Of a stretch of 64,000 nt of DNA, positions 39,796-52,712 are shown one piece after another (position 1 is the first letter of the stretch; each line of letters starts with the position of its first letter). The notes under the pieces were generated by a model, which was given only the letters and a program-made list of their open reading frames with translations, was not told the origin of the DNA and made no database searches. This DNA comes from Cyclina sinensis (taxonomy: Eukaryota; Mollusca; Bivalvia; Venerida; Veneridae). The stretch spans positions 39,788,770 through 39,852,769 of the forward strand of contig JAAONU010000014.1 of assembly GCA_012932295.1 (NCBI GenBank), written 5' to 3'. The position numbers and the translations under genes were made by a program.

Positions 39796-42700
39796 GAACT
39801 CAGAGCCTAGACAAATACGATAGATTAGTCGTCTGCGTGCATGATACCTGCGCCTAGTTGCACATTTTCCCGCTGCTGTATTTAATAAGAAATTTGTCGT
39901 GTCTAATAAGTGCAAGATAACATGCCCCTCGACTGGAAGACATTTTGGATTATTTCTTGACATTATCAGTTTGTGCGTCTGCTTAAGGATTATTAATTGC
40001 ATATATATTATCATTTATATTTCTCTAAACCTATAATAGTCAAAAGTTATAAAGTTGAACACTTGCAGAACTTGTAACCTTCGATAAGAGTTTGTCTTGT
40101 TTTAAGTTACTGGTCTAGAAAAACAAAATGGCGGTAAGACGATTTCTCATAAACTGATTTAAATGGGACAAAAAATGAAACATTTCTTCTGAAGCTAATT
40201 GTTTATATTTTTTCGCTAATTAAAAATAAAAAACCTTTTTAATAGCCTTCTTTCAAAACAATATTGTCGACTGGGTTTCAACATTTTCCAAAATTTTGAC
40301 AGCAATAATGAAAAAATAGATAACATAAAACTATTTTATTTTTGCATGTGACACACTTTTCTTCATGAACAATTTAAGTCAATGTAAACGATATATACAA
40401 TAATTTTGGACATTAACTTGGAAAGGTTAAAGGAGTGGCTATAAATTTCACAACGCAAAAGGCAAAAAATGGCTTAATGCTACATCTTAAGTAGCATTTG
40501 CCCGTAGAAATGGCAAAAAAACTACACGTGAATTAAAGAATGACAAATTATGACACATTCTTAACCGTAACTTTAGGACAGGAAAAAATATTAAGTTGAC
40601 GAGACTTTAGTTACGGAGTCGTGCGATTTTTATGTTACGCATCACCGATATGTGCTCTTACATGTACGATGCAACTTTTCCTTTTAGTAATAAATAGTAC
40701 TCGTTTTCATTTGTATTTTATAACAACAACAAAAAATATTTGAAAACAGAATTCATAGATTTTTTTTCTCAGTCCAAAATGCTTGTCTTTCTCAGAGAAA
40801 ACCTCATGTACAATTTTTGATTGATTGAAATAAAAATATTATTAAGTATGCAACTCATTTGTTGGTTGTTTTAAAAAACAATATTCGTGACGTTATTTCA
40901 TTAAATTCAATACTTAACACTGCATATAAAATATATTTTAATAACGGCTCGTTAATATTTCATTTCAAAGAAAAAAAAACTATTGGCATATGTACATATT
41001 CATAAGAAATTTTGATGATGAATAAATATTGTTTGTAATTATCGTGTGCGAAATCTTGTGTATTATATAAAAGAATTATAAAGAGATACAAAATTGATAA
41101 AAACAATATACAACAAATATATTAAAGTGAAATTATTTTAAGACTGACAGTTCATACTGTATATGCTTAATCGTTTTAAAAGAGATCTAAATTTTATATT
41201 AATTAACCATAACTGGTTTCCTAATAATTGTGTTTTTAGTGCTATAATTAAACAAAAATACTGCAAGTGCAGACACATAATTCTTTACATAAAAATGTAT
41301 AATAATTTAATGTCAACATTACCTAATATTAAAATTCGTATTAGGCAAAGACCTTAATACAATATAATGGTATTATAGGTCTTCGTGTAAGGGAATGGAT
41401 AGCCAGATAACTCTTGGAGTATTTAATTGGTTCTTCAATCATAGTTGCATTGAATTCTTTTTTATCAGTTACAAGGATATTATTTTTTTCGCTCAATCCT
41501 GTTTGGTTCTCTTCATTTGTTGTCTTGATAAAATTAAAAAAAACGGGAAGAAGTCGAGATGGTTTTATTATGCTTACAGATGTCATTATCAATGCAGAAT
41601 ATAATGATAATAATAAACGGTACGTTTATATTTTAAGCTCGTAAATATGTGTAGATAAATGGATACACTGACTTTTAAATTCTTTGGTAAACATTTGTTT
41701 TCTTTATGAACAGGTAGAGTTTTGTTTTATAAATGTACCGGTGCCAGCTACTAGCGATTGTATTAGAATTAAAGAAAATGTTGTTGTCTGTCTGGAGGTC
41801 CGCCATTATATCATACGTACTAATGCTGGATTTCCGTTTGTCTTGCTTAGGGGAAATATATTTTTACTTTTTTTCACTCAGCTGTTGTTGTTTTTTTTTT
41901 TTTTTCAATATTTTTCGATATTTTCCACCTTTGAATGACTTCCAGGTTCTATTTTGTATTTGTCTTTATTTCTTAAAAGTAACAACAAAAGATAACAACA
42001 ACAACAACAAAAGTCAAATGAAAATAGTAAGAGGCTAATATAGCCGTGGGGGAAGAGTTTCCAATTTTTAACAGATTTCGTACTGTTCGGACATTACTCG
42101 TGGCAGTTTGCACGTTTATCAGTGTAGATCTCTCGATTTTTGTGGCGATAATTATATTTTTGATTGATATTATATTTAGACACTCGTGACTTTGACGGCT
42201 ATACTGAAAGGTTCGCGATAGATCAGATTTTCATTCACCAAAGTTTTTAGGCTTTTGGCTACTTACAATCTTGTTATCGGGAGTTTTCCTCAAAATTGGT
42301 TACATATTGCAAAAACATTACAACACATTATTCGAGCAGCGTACATTGATTGATTTTTGACAATTTTATCTTGTTTTTGCGATCAGAATCAGTGTTCCTT
42401 AATTGTTGCATAATGTATTGGGGACTACCCAAAAGAAACATATAAATGATAAAAGAATTGGAAAAATAAATAAATACTTCAATAAAATGATAAAAGAGTC
42501 CGTTTTCTTAATCCTGTTTCCCTCGTTATAAGAACATTTAATGCTGCTACTTTTTGTTTAGAATGTAAAAAAAACGTTCTGACATGCTAGTGACTAATTA
42601 TGATAATATTATGCTGTAGTCTTGAAATTACCTCCCTTTGTTTAGACTTTAGGACAGTTTCGCGTTTTAACATATTGCCATTATGAATATATATATGATC

Positions 42701-45700
42701 TGTAAGCGTTTTTTTATTTATTTTTAAAGTAACAAAACATCAATTGTTTTTACAGTATATTACCAAAGAAAAAAATAGAGGCAACGCCTTCGTAATATTT
42801 TGCGTGAGAAACAGGCCGACGTTACAGCCTGATGGCGTCGAAGCAGTTTGTTGATACAAGATGTACAAAAACCCTGGCCATTGTTCCTGCTTACTATACA
42901 TCATCTGATATAAAAACTGCTAGGAACTTCACAAAGATAAATCATTAGTTGTCCCTTTTATGCATTTTTTGTTCTGATAATGGTTGAAATGTTTTAGCTT
43001 TAGTAGATTTAGTAGCGTTGTTCTTGAATGACAGTAAATTTTGAAGCGTCTTTCTTCAAGTGGTGAAATTTTCTGATTATTTCTGAGAATCCTAAAATCA
43101 AGGTAAATTTCTTTTTATTTCATCTTTGAAAGATATTGCGATTAACTTTTGATATATCTTCTCATTTCTGTTGTTTTTTTTAAAGGTTTGGAAACCGGAA
43201 ACTTGACCAGAAATTCACCGACTGTGCTCTCGAAAAGTACTTGTTTGGTATACTAGAAAATCTGTTTACCTCGATAGTACATTTTTTCCCCTGCATGATT
43301 TTATACCAGGAAATAATGAATGAATAGATAAATAAAACAAGGAATCCTGTGTTTACAAACATTTATTTTTACCAGTGATAATAATGATATTTTTTGATAA
43401 CAGTAATGATTATGTTAACGGTGATGATAATGATGAATATCTCTGAGGCATTTCAGATAAACAATCATGCAAAATTTTCTGCTTCATACCAAAAATAATG
43501 ACATATTCTATTCTTATATTTAATTTTGATGTTGAAGATGATTTTATCGATGGTATCGTATTATCAATTAATAAACAAACCTGCGTGAAAAATCAATTTG
43601 TTGACACTTGTTTGATAAGAAGATGACGGGCCTGAAAACAAAAACACCAAAGAAAGTGAGATCTAAAAATTTTATGTTAGATCCCCGTTTTCTTTATTTT
43701 TTAAATCGATATATTGTTGTCATTTAAGATGAAAATCAGCCTTTTTAGATAAACAGAAATAAAGATCAGCTGTATTATCAAAATACATAAACTTTGTTTT
43801 AGGCAAACCAAGGTCGTGATTATCGGAAATAAGCTTTTTGTTGTTGTTGTTTGCTCCAAACAATAACTTCCGTCTATTATGAGCATTTTGGTTTTTTTTA
43901 TAAATAAATAATTATTTATTTTTGCTTTGCACTTCGAAATAATTATGAAATAAACATAATGCGTGTTGTGATTGTAATTTGCGAAATTTTGCGGGATGGA
44001 AGACGGTTGAAATTTACCTACATGAAATTTACCCACATTTTGCGGTGAATATTGTTCAACAGAATGTAATGTTAATTTTGCAAAGAATCATGCTGATGTA
44101 AAAATCAAATTAGTGTTTCCAAAATTTGCGTGTGATATACACATAATTCTTGAGAAAGTTACGCTTAATTTCAATTTCCGGAACAAAAGTTATAAAATTC
44201 ATGAAATAAAACCGTAATTAAAATGTTAATTACGAATTAAAATATCAGATCAAAGTCGAACATAAAGCCAATGGCTCAAAATCCATACATCAAAGACATT
44301 TAGGCTACTTGCCGCCCTGAGTAATGACAGCCTTGGTCAAGGTTTAAACCTAATGAAATTGTAATGAAAGTTTGGACTCTGCGTCGCCTAAAGTGACCGT
44401 TTTTTAACATCAAAAGAACATTTATTGCACACAAATTTGACCATAAATCAACCGTGACATCACATTCGTTAATAGATTACGTGCTTATTAACAGGTTTAT
44501 GCATGTAATATTTTGCTACCCCGAAGCAAGTGCGCAGTCTTTTAAGGTCAGGGGTATTTGACATTTTAATATCTTGAAATTTTTGTTGCTTTTGAAATGC
44601 GGCGCCACAGAAAAAAAGGAGGAAAATAAAATGACTCTTATTTGACATTATTGCGAACTGAAGGACATTTTTATTTCATAAATCATCTTTGAAAATATTA
44701 CCCTGGACATTCCAATGTATCTTTTGCTCTGATCTCTTGAGTTTTAGAGAGACTGGATACGCAGACGTTTATGTAGATTGTTATTTAATGTCTGTTACTT
44801 AAAACACCAAGAAATCATTTTCATAAAGGTTTCATATGAAGGAAATTGTATTACCTGCAAAAGAAACTGAAGTTACAGGTTTCCCAAAACTGGAATGCTA
44901 GAAACGGCAATTTTCAAGATTCGTAGCCATTATCATACTCTCGTATACATTTTGTAAATGTTTGCGCATTTTACATGTCAATCTAAAGACCACACTGTAG
45001 TTGACAATTATGTTGCAGTTATAGGTTTCAGATACCAGCAGTGACCACGTTGGTCAGACATACTGGCGCGAACGCATAGCGGTCAGATCGTTACATCAAT
45101 TTTAAGCACACGGCCACTGACGTGACTGTCATGTTTGAGGGCATGTCCACCTTGCGCCTGGAGACATTTCAGCAGTTCATTGAAGGCCTATATGATTATC
45201 TAGTTAACTCTTATTATTGTAGTTGTAGTTGGGTGATGCGTTAGACTAAAAGTTGATTTAAGTCTCAAAGCTACCTGCTCTATACATGTGCTGGATGCAA
45301 GGAATATATTTTGAACAACTTAGAAAACCATTTATAAGCCTACTAAAGTCCTGCAAGTGATTTTCAGCCCATAGACATTATAAGCCAAAAATTTTGACTA
45401 CATATCTCCGTACAGACCATTAAAACTTACTTCATCTGCATTATTGTTTTCGTTTTCAATTAATGACACATTTGCAAACGTCAGACGAAAAATTGTTATA
45501 TGTTTTGCCTATGAAAATGATAAAACCTGGTCCCACTTCGTCTTGAAGCCAAGCAATACGTTTTGTTCAAGGTTTGTCCCAAAAAAATGCAACTCGCATA
45601 GAATTGTCACAAAATTTGTCATTTAAAACCTGAATGATGCTAATTCAAAGAAATTTTTGCTATTTAGTTTTGCCGAGTTATAATAAGCTGAAAACAGAAT

Positions 45701-46329
45701 AAAACTGACCTTGTTAGGTGAGAGAGCAGTGCATTGCTTCTAGTTCAAGTTTTGTTTTATTTGTATGAAACTCTACAACATCAGTGTTCTGTACATATCA
45801 GCTTATGAGTTCTTTGTGAAATATGTATATCAATATTTGCGTTCTGAAGAACATATCATTTTACACGTTTTGTGACATACATGGTTAATCTATGAATCGC
45901 ATTTAAGATGGCAGTTGCGTGATTTCATTCTTGACATTTAGACTTTTTTTCTGCCGGTTCATGTATAACTTGTCATGAAATATACGGTTTGTGAGTGTAA
46001 ACCATGCAATCAATACATGGACATTCTTACTTTCTGGTAATAAAATGTCACCGATTTATTTGGTTGAGTTCAGATGATTGTGATGAAGCATTTTCACTGT
46101 TTTCTTTGACGTTTGGTCAAAAATGGCTTCCCTTGCTGGATTCGGCATGCTCGGACATTTTCATTGCTTCAAAACGATGGTATTATGTCAAAAAATTGAC
46201 ATGTTATGGGTATTTGCGTCTTGCTGACATTTCAAAAATAATCTGAGGTGCTACAAATTTTGAAAAGCGATATGATTCAAACCTGAATTGGCCATTTACA
46301 TGCCTATGGTGATAAATTAACTGTTTTAT

Positions 46330-46450
46330 TTGTCCACGCGCAGACATTTTTTGCTCGGTGTCGGCTGGACGTTTAAGATGATGGTTCATTGTCGGCGCCG
46401 TCCTCGATCTGCGGCGACAATTCAGCCACCGGCAGATACAAACATTGTGG
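46330..46450. promoter_or_regulatory. GC-rich island with imperfect inverted repeat
   Basis: A CpG-rich patch of about 120 bp. ATTGTCGGCGCCG (46388-46400) pairs imperfectly with GCGGCGACAAT (46411-46421) around a short loop. It stands out in the intron and may be regulatory; nothing identifies it further. Confidence 0.25.
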
Positions 46451-48099
46451 TTTGTAATATACTCTGTACTAGGTGATGAATGGGTTTTAATTTGTTGTCA
46501 ATAATGTTGATATTTACTTTTCATTCATACTATAACAAGTTCAGAGATTTTTGACAGTTATTCATACTGCATATCCTGTTCAAAGAAGTGTGTGTAATGA
46601 ACATCCCTAAAATCAGAAAGTTCATTGTAATAGTCTAGACTTTATTAAATTTTATTAATAACTTTGTTTTCATGGCTTTTTTATTATTTACTTATTAAAG
46701 TATTTATTCTCTCTTTATATTTAATATATTATTCATCAGTTTTCATATCATTTGTAAATGCATTTTATTATCTTAGAGTATAATTTCTTTGTCTTTGTGA
46801 CAACAAAACCTTTCTTCGTTTATGATTTGTCTTAGATTCATAGAAAGATTAAGGGAGCGACTTGTTCAGAAGGTCGCTTTAATGTTATCTCTTTTCGACT
46901 TGTTTCCTTTTGATAACTTTTGTTCAGAAACTCTCTGTAACCAATTGTGACTAATTAGACGGTCAGTATTATCAGGCTGATCTTGACCAGCAGGGCATCT
47001 GGGAAAATAACTGTGTCTCTCAGACGTTTGATGCTCTAAACATATATTAGATATTCTCTTGATAAAATCTCTTCGAACTATACTTGAGTCTGATTGCTGA
47101 TGACGTACATTGGAGATAAAATAATGATGACGTAATAGTTTGCTTCTTGAGATATTTTCTTGTTTGCTTTTGAAAATACGTGGTTTCCTTTACTGCTTTT
47201 CTCTACAGAATTAAAATATGTTTGTATTGACTTTAAAAAAAAACACTAAGATAGAGAATCAAATCTAGGTTTTCAAACTCATAATATTTATTATAACCGC
47301 ATTCAGAAGCTTTAACAATACTGGATTGATTACATGTAACGTTACTGTGACAAATTTAACAAAGCACTTCTGCTTCCCCCTCCCTCATTCACCACCCCGA
47401 TTCCGGTGTTTAATTTTTTATACTCAAAGAAGCAACGGGTAAAAAGCAACTGCTGAATGAAGCTCTAAAATCTTTGAAGAACCTGTATGGAGGCAATCGT
47501 GAAAAGTTTGGATACATATTTTATTATGATTTTTAGAGAATTCTAAAGAAAAAAAATGACGGCGGAAAATTTGCCAGCAGGCAGATGTTAGATTTTCCTG
47601 ATGTCCCATCTTCAGTTATACTCAATTAGAGACCATAATTAAGCGTGATAGATAGTTGGCAATGTTACGATCAGATTTCCATTGATGTAACCGCTAGTTT
47701 GCATAACGAATGTCGACGTGACGATAGACGCCGTACAGAAGAGCTATTCTTACGCCAGCCTCCTTCTGGTGTAAGATACTTGTTCTGCTTGAACGATATT
47801 GAGAATTGGTCAAAGAGATCGATGTTGATAAAGATGATATTGATGATGATTATAATGATTGTGTATTTCCTCGATTGTGTCTTAATTTGCTTTGAAGAGT
47901 TAATCACAGAACAATTAAAACTGTGGCGGTCGAAAGATGGTCATGATTAGATAGCAATGGTATTTTCGTAGTATTTCCATATGGATCTGTTGTTTTATTG
48001 TTACAAGATTTCCAGACAAGAAAGGGGACATTATCGCTTTGCTTTTCTAAAGATTGTAAGTGCAACATCTGGTTTCCTATTGCAGATATTCGAAATGGT

Positions 48100-48280
48100 C
48101 ACAGGGTGTCTGTTTTCAAATGGGCGTGTGCCAAGTGCCGGATAATGCATCAGCATTTTGCAATGAATAAGTTCTGATTGGACTCTAGAAAAATTTCTTA
48201 TTTCTTCCGCGTCTTATTTAACAACAAAATGTCGCGTGACAAACGGAAGTGCCTTATTCTGTGTCAATGCAAATATCCAT
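48100..48280. promoter_or_regulatory. possible conserved non-coding element (ETS and POU cores)
   Basis: Contains TGCCGGATAATGCAT, CGGAAGT (ETS-type) and an octamer-like ATGCAAAT near 48268 within about 170 bp of balanced composition. Inferred from motifs only. Confidence 0.2.
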
Positions 48281-49935
48281 CTGTAAATTCCAGCTTTTAG
48301 TCATGAGATGTCTTTCAGACTTATTAGAGAGTCAGGGCTCACGGGGACTTGTGCTAATCTGTTTCTGTCAACATTGACAGTTATTGTGAACTTGGGGAAT
48401 ATCCGGTTTCAAGGCAAAAGGTCACGTGATGCTGTGTTTGCGTGTGTCTCAGTTTCAAAACGAGGCGCAGGAAAAGTCGTGGAATCGTATAAGGTCGAAG
48501 TTCTTTTTTTTTAACAAGGTCCGTGCAGAAAGAAACTGTTAGGCAGCAATTTATGATAATGACCTGAAAATTTGTTGTACGTATGTTAATTTTTTGCAGC
48601 CACAAAATAATAAGACACATAAATTTGAAATTGTCTGTGACCTGTTTTTGTACATTAACTGCATTTTCTTATTATGAAACCCATTTGCTTAATTTGTTGA
48701 CCATTTTGTCCACAACAAATGCGCGTCAAAATGACTTTATTAATTAGTGTGAAATGTGAAATAAACGAGACTGGGTGAGTCCAGTAAGACGAACGTTGAG
48801 GATACAGGTGTCAAACTGCGGTTAATTACCTTTAATAATCTTTCTTTTCTTCTTCTTGTACAATAACGGTAATAATTTCCGTTCCTAGAGGCTGTTGGCT
48901 CTCCCTTTGTTTAACAAAAAAGGCCAAAAACATAATTCACTTTAAATGTATCACTTTATAATAAATATTCGTCCGCCTTTCGGCCACAGATCTGTATATT
49001 ATTTTGTCAATGTGGGCGGATTATTCACACGGAAAAAACATGTCTAAATAATTTGTTTTTGCAAATAATATAAGGATGAAAAATTATTACAGATCAATAG
49101 GCAATCAGCAGTTTTGCATATATTCGCCTGAAAAAGTAATATTATGATATCATAAATATAATTATTTTTATAAATAATGGTTATGATCAGGCAGAACAAA
49201 TTTGCTGAAAAAAATATTTGCCAAAAAAAATGACGAAACGGGTTTTAAACAGGCTGTGAAGTTCGAAATAAAATGTAAACACAGCATTGTAAAAAAACAA
49301 TGTTTGAATTTTGAAACACTGTTCTGAGTTCGAGAAAGGGTATTAATCAGAAATGGTACCCGCATGTTTCTTAACGTGTACATGTATATGTTTGCTGACA
49401 GATTTTACGATGTGTTGCTTATTTCCATTCAGTATCGTTAAGCATTTACAGTTTTACAGCTCACACACCTTTGGTCTTTAGCTCCAAACGCAGCCCGATT
49501 TATCAGTCTCTGTCGGCTTAAGTTATTAAATGAGCATTTCTTTCACGAATCGAATAATCTGCATGCGGGTATTTTGAAATTCAGACCAAAAGTCGATAAG
49601 AACTGGCCACAGTCACTTTTTTTCTCGGAACGAAGAATTTCCTTTAACCTCATTTTTACTCAAATGAAATACAGAAAATATTTAGTAAAACTTCCAGGTT
49701 GCTAATCATATTTATATATTGTCCGCAAATTCTCAACCGTGCTGTCATTGCTTTTAGTGTTTTTCGTTTTGTTAAGAAATTGTATTTAAAAACAATCTTC
49801 ACCAAGTCATAGGCGCCATATTGCAGAGTGGCTCTGGCAGTAATTATAAATCACAGCTATTGTTTTTTTGTTAACGTTTTGTAAATTTACAACATCTACG
49901 CCATGTCTGCAGTCAATTTTAAAGCCATTTCTAAG

Positions 49936-50735
49936 GACCGTTTAGTTTTACAGTCCCTACAGTTGTCGCCAAAAGTTTGTAAACATCAGTCAGACCATTA
50001 GTCAAATTCCCGGTCGGACTCAAATGTACATGACTAGCCGTCTTTTCACACACTTTTGCAGTTATTTTCTTTGTTGGTGATTTGAAAGGGTTCGATTTAC
50101 AAAGAATATTAAGAACTGATTTATTTGTTCATTTTGTATATTTTGCCATGAGATATTACAGTGGCGACATACGAACATCTGTTGCAATGGAATGATTAGC
50201 CAGTACGAGAACTTTCGCTCAGTACTGTACTATTAAGTGCTAGTTTTCCAAACTATCATTGGCCGTATGAGGGTTTTAAAAATCATGCTCTTTCATTTTT
50301 TTATTATCTGAATCGTCCCATAGTCAAATGATTAAAACTGTTTTGCTTTTGTTGTGTATGAAAGCTTGACCCCTTAAAATTTACTTTATAATGCATTTGA
50401 CGTTTGCAAACATATTTCAAAAAATTATTTGATTCGGTCTCATAATTTTTGTTTTTTTTTTCATTGAAGTTTCTAATACAAATCTTAAAGAAAAACTATT
50501 TTTCATCGAACTGTCGTCATTGTAACCGTCTCGACGCTGGACCTTGTCATATAGGAGACACTGGTGAATTGATGGTTAAAATACTAATTGTTTTCAATCA
50601 AACTTTTATAAATTTACAACCAGTCTCTCACCTCAGCAGTCAGCTAGCACAGGCCACTTTGTTTCATAATATGTACACTTGTCGCCAAAAGTTTGTAACA
50701 CGTCAACTGGGTCATTATTCAAACTACTATTTTGT
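49936..50735 (+). repeat. local repeat, copy 1 (A1 at 49936-50010, B1 at 50513-50735)
   Basis: The A part carries GGACCGTTTAGTTTTACAGT and GTTGTCGCCAAAAGTTTGTA. The B part carries GACGCTGGACCTTGTCATA, CAGTCAGCTAGCACAGGCC and ACACTTGTCGCCAAAAGTTT. Both recur in the same order and orientation about 1.0-1.1 kb downstream. The TACAGT..GTTG..AAAGTTTGTAA pattern resembles Tc1/mariner-type termini, which is only a suggestion. Confidence 0.55.
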
Positions 50736-51173
50736 AGACTGATACTATGAAAATATACAGTTTGGCAATATTTCTTACTGATTGGGTTTTTTACGTCAAA
50801 GACGCTTCAGGCTTTAAGTACGACTTTGAATTATGTATAATACTGATTGTTTTTAGATAAAATTATACATATATAAATTAACAATGACTAGTCTTTGTCG
50901 GTATTGATTATACTGACTTATTTCAAAGGACTGTTTTGTTTTATTTCAAAGGACTGTTTTGTTTTACAGTCACTAAGGTTGTCGTCAGAAGTTTGTGAAT
51001 GTCAGTTACGTCATTAATAAAAATTTAAAGGCAGACGAAAGCCACAAATCCAACCGACACCATAATAAAGTGTGTGCATTTATTGTTAAGTTTTGAAAAT
51101 TTTACGAATATTGAAAGAATATTTCCTTAGAAATGCTTGATCAAAATAAGCGATTTTATTCTCGACCAGCTTC

Positions 51174-51340
51174 CACGGACCGTCTTCGATAACGGTCTCG
51201 CACCCTTAGAAAGTAGATTCTATGATTCACTAATGTTTGAATATCGATGTTATTAGCTAGTCTCTCCACAGACAGTTTTCGATTACGGTTTCGCAGAATT
51301 TCACGTCGGATTCTATGACTTGATGTTTGAATCACGACTT
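51174..51340 (+). repeat. two diverged direct repeats, about 92-bp spacing
   Basis: The first copy (about 51174-51248) has CCACGGACCGTCTTCGATAA, CGGTCTCGCA and ATTCTATGATTCACTAATG. The second (about 51266-51340) has CCACAGACAGTTTTCGATTA, CGGTTTCGCA and ATTCTATGACTTGATG. Order and spacing are kept. Confidence 0.65.
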
Positions 51341-51371
51341 TTCCTAACAGAAGCTTAGAACTAGCCTTTCA

Positions 51372-51394
51372 AAAAAAAAAAAAAAAAAAAAAAA
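51372..51394 (+). repeat. A23 homopolymer, possible retroposon tail
   Basis: Twenty-three A residues followed by an A-rich GAAACAAAAAAGAAAAG. It comes at the end of a diverged repeat region and could be the 3' tail of a retroposed copy on the plus strand; no body was identified. Confidence 0.7.
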
Positions 51395-52499
51395 GAAACA
51401 AAAAAGAAAAGATTATGACAACTTTGCCATGATATTTGGTTTATTTTGAGCCTATTTTAGCAAAATATACTTCATATCAACGCTTCATTTGAATAAATAT
51501 TTGTACTGATCTAAGAACTTCTCAAATTCAATTTCTTAAATCAGTTATTAAGAAAAGATTTAACTAGCTATCACAGTTGTGTCGCCAATGTTACTGTCTA
51601 GACGCTGGACCTTGTTATAAAGGAGACACTGGTGAAAACGCTAATTGATTTCAATCAAAATTTTGTGAATTTACAGCCGCTCTCTCACCTCTGCAGTCAG
51701 CTAGCACAGACCGCTTTGTTTCATAATATGTACACTTGTCGCCAAAAGATTGTGAAATGTCAAAACGGTCATTATTCATATGCTATTTAACCAAACATGA
51801 AAGTTTATTAAAGTTGCTCGACCAAATTTTCTTTTAAATCTTGTTCATCTAAAAAGGATTTTTTAAAACGACAAACGCTGAAAATGTTAACTTGTACAAA
51901 TTTGTTTTCGAAAACAGGTTTTAAATGTTAAAGCTTATTATGTTGAAAATTTAGCCATAATTGAATATGCGTTGAAAAAAAAATGCTTTTACACAGTTCA
52001 AAGGAAAACTAGTTATTATGTAATTATTTCAGAATTTATTAAACTAAATTCAAAAAAAGATAAAAGATATTTTCAGTGATTGCAGATAAATTCAAGAATT
52101 CTTGGTATGTATTCCTGACAAACAAATATGCACACGTGAAACATGATAATTAAATGCAGACATATTTAATATCGTTTTTATAGATTTTGGCTGTTTGTGG
52201 TCTTGTGTGACCAAAATGGAGCCATCAATACTTGCATGTCTGTAAGTCCGTTGACCATCGTCTGGCCTTTGAGTGACCACACACAAACCTGACGACCCTG
52301 GCCACACACGTGAAGGCTATTGTTTTAACCACTTCAATAACTAGTTTGATATGTATCTGTGATAATTTTCCATAAATTTGTCATTCCTATCAAGTTAGTT
52401 TTATACACATGTTGTCAGAGCCAATTAGGTAGTTATTGATTGAGTTGATCGTACCAAGTGTTACTTGCCCTTCACTTAAAAAGTGCAACAATACGGATT

Positions 52500-52680
52500 A
52501 AGACAAACGCATTGATTCAGTTAAAGCATACAGGATTTGTAATTGAACGGTCGCAAGTTCGATCACCAACTCCTGCACGAATACTACTTGTATTAATTTT
52601 TCCTTCGTAAAGATGTTAGACCAAAGTCATGTAAATTGATAATATAAAGTGAGCATTTAAAAAGAACCAGGAGTGTCTCT
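52500..52680 (+). mobile_element. possible degraded tRNA-like SINE
   Basis: GATTCAGTTAAAGCATACAG (A-box-like) followed about 30 nt later by CAAGTTCGATCACC (B-box-like, 52552-52565). Divergent from consensus, so a weak call. The C-rich G-quadruplex motif follows it. Confidence 0.3.
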
Positions 52681-52689
52681 GAACCTTTT

Positions 52690-52712
52690 CCCCCTCCCCC
52701 AGCCCCCACCCC
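52690..52712 (-). other. G-quadruplex motif on the minus strand
   Basis: The plus strand reads C5-T-C5-AG-C5-A-C4, so the minus strand has four G runs of 4-5 with loops of 1-2 nt, a very strong predicted quadruplex. A G6 run follows on the plus strand (52722-52727) and could pair with the C runs. It is striking in this AT-rich intron. Confidence 0.7.

Larger units (their letters stand above)
34974..49935. other. intronic stretch without recognised genes
   Basis: AT-rich sequence. A 107-codon minus frame (36118-36441) and a 111-codon minus frame (43701-44036) resemble nothing known. Short GAAT, AACAAC and TAA-type simple repeats occur (for example 38428-38445, 41997-42009). The regulatory candidates and the 35.6 kb palindrome cluster are listed separately. 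Confidence 0.5.
50945..51790 (+). repeat. local repeat, copy 2 (A2 at 50945-51020, B2 at 51588-51790)
   Basis: A2 has AGGACTGTTTTGTTTTACAG and GTTGTCGTCAGAAGTTTGTG. B2 has AGACGCTGGACCTTGTTATA, CAGTCAGCTAGCACAGACCG and ACACTTGTCGCCAAAAGATT. B1 and B2 stay highly similar over about 200 bp, while the sequence between A and B is not clearly shared. Confidence 0.55.

Noticed and set aside
52092..52307. 71-codon minus frame over a GC-richer patch
   Set aside because: Looked like a possible exon, but no family was recognised and no flanking splice pair in frame was convincing.
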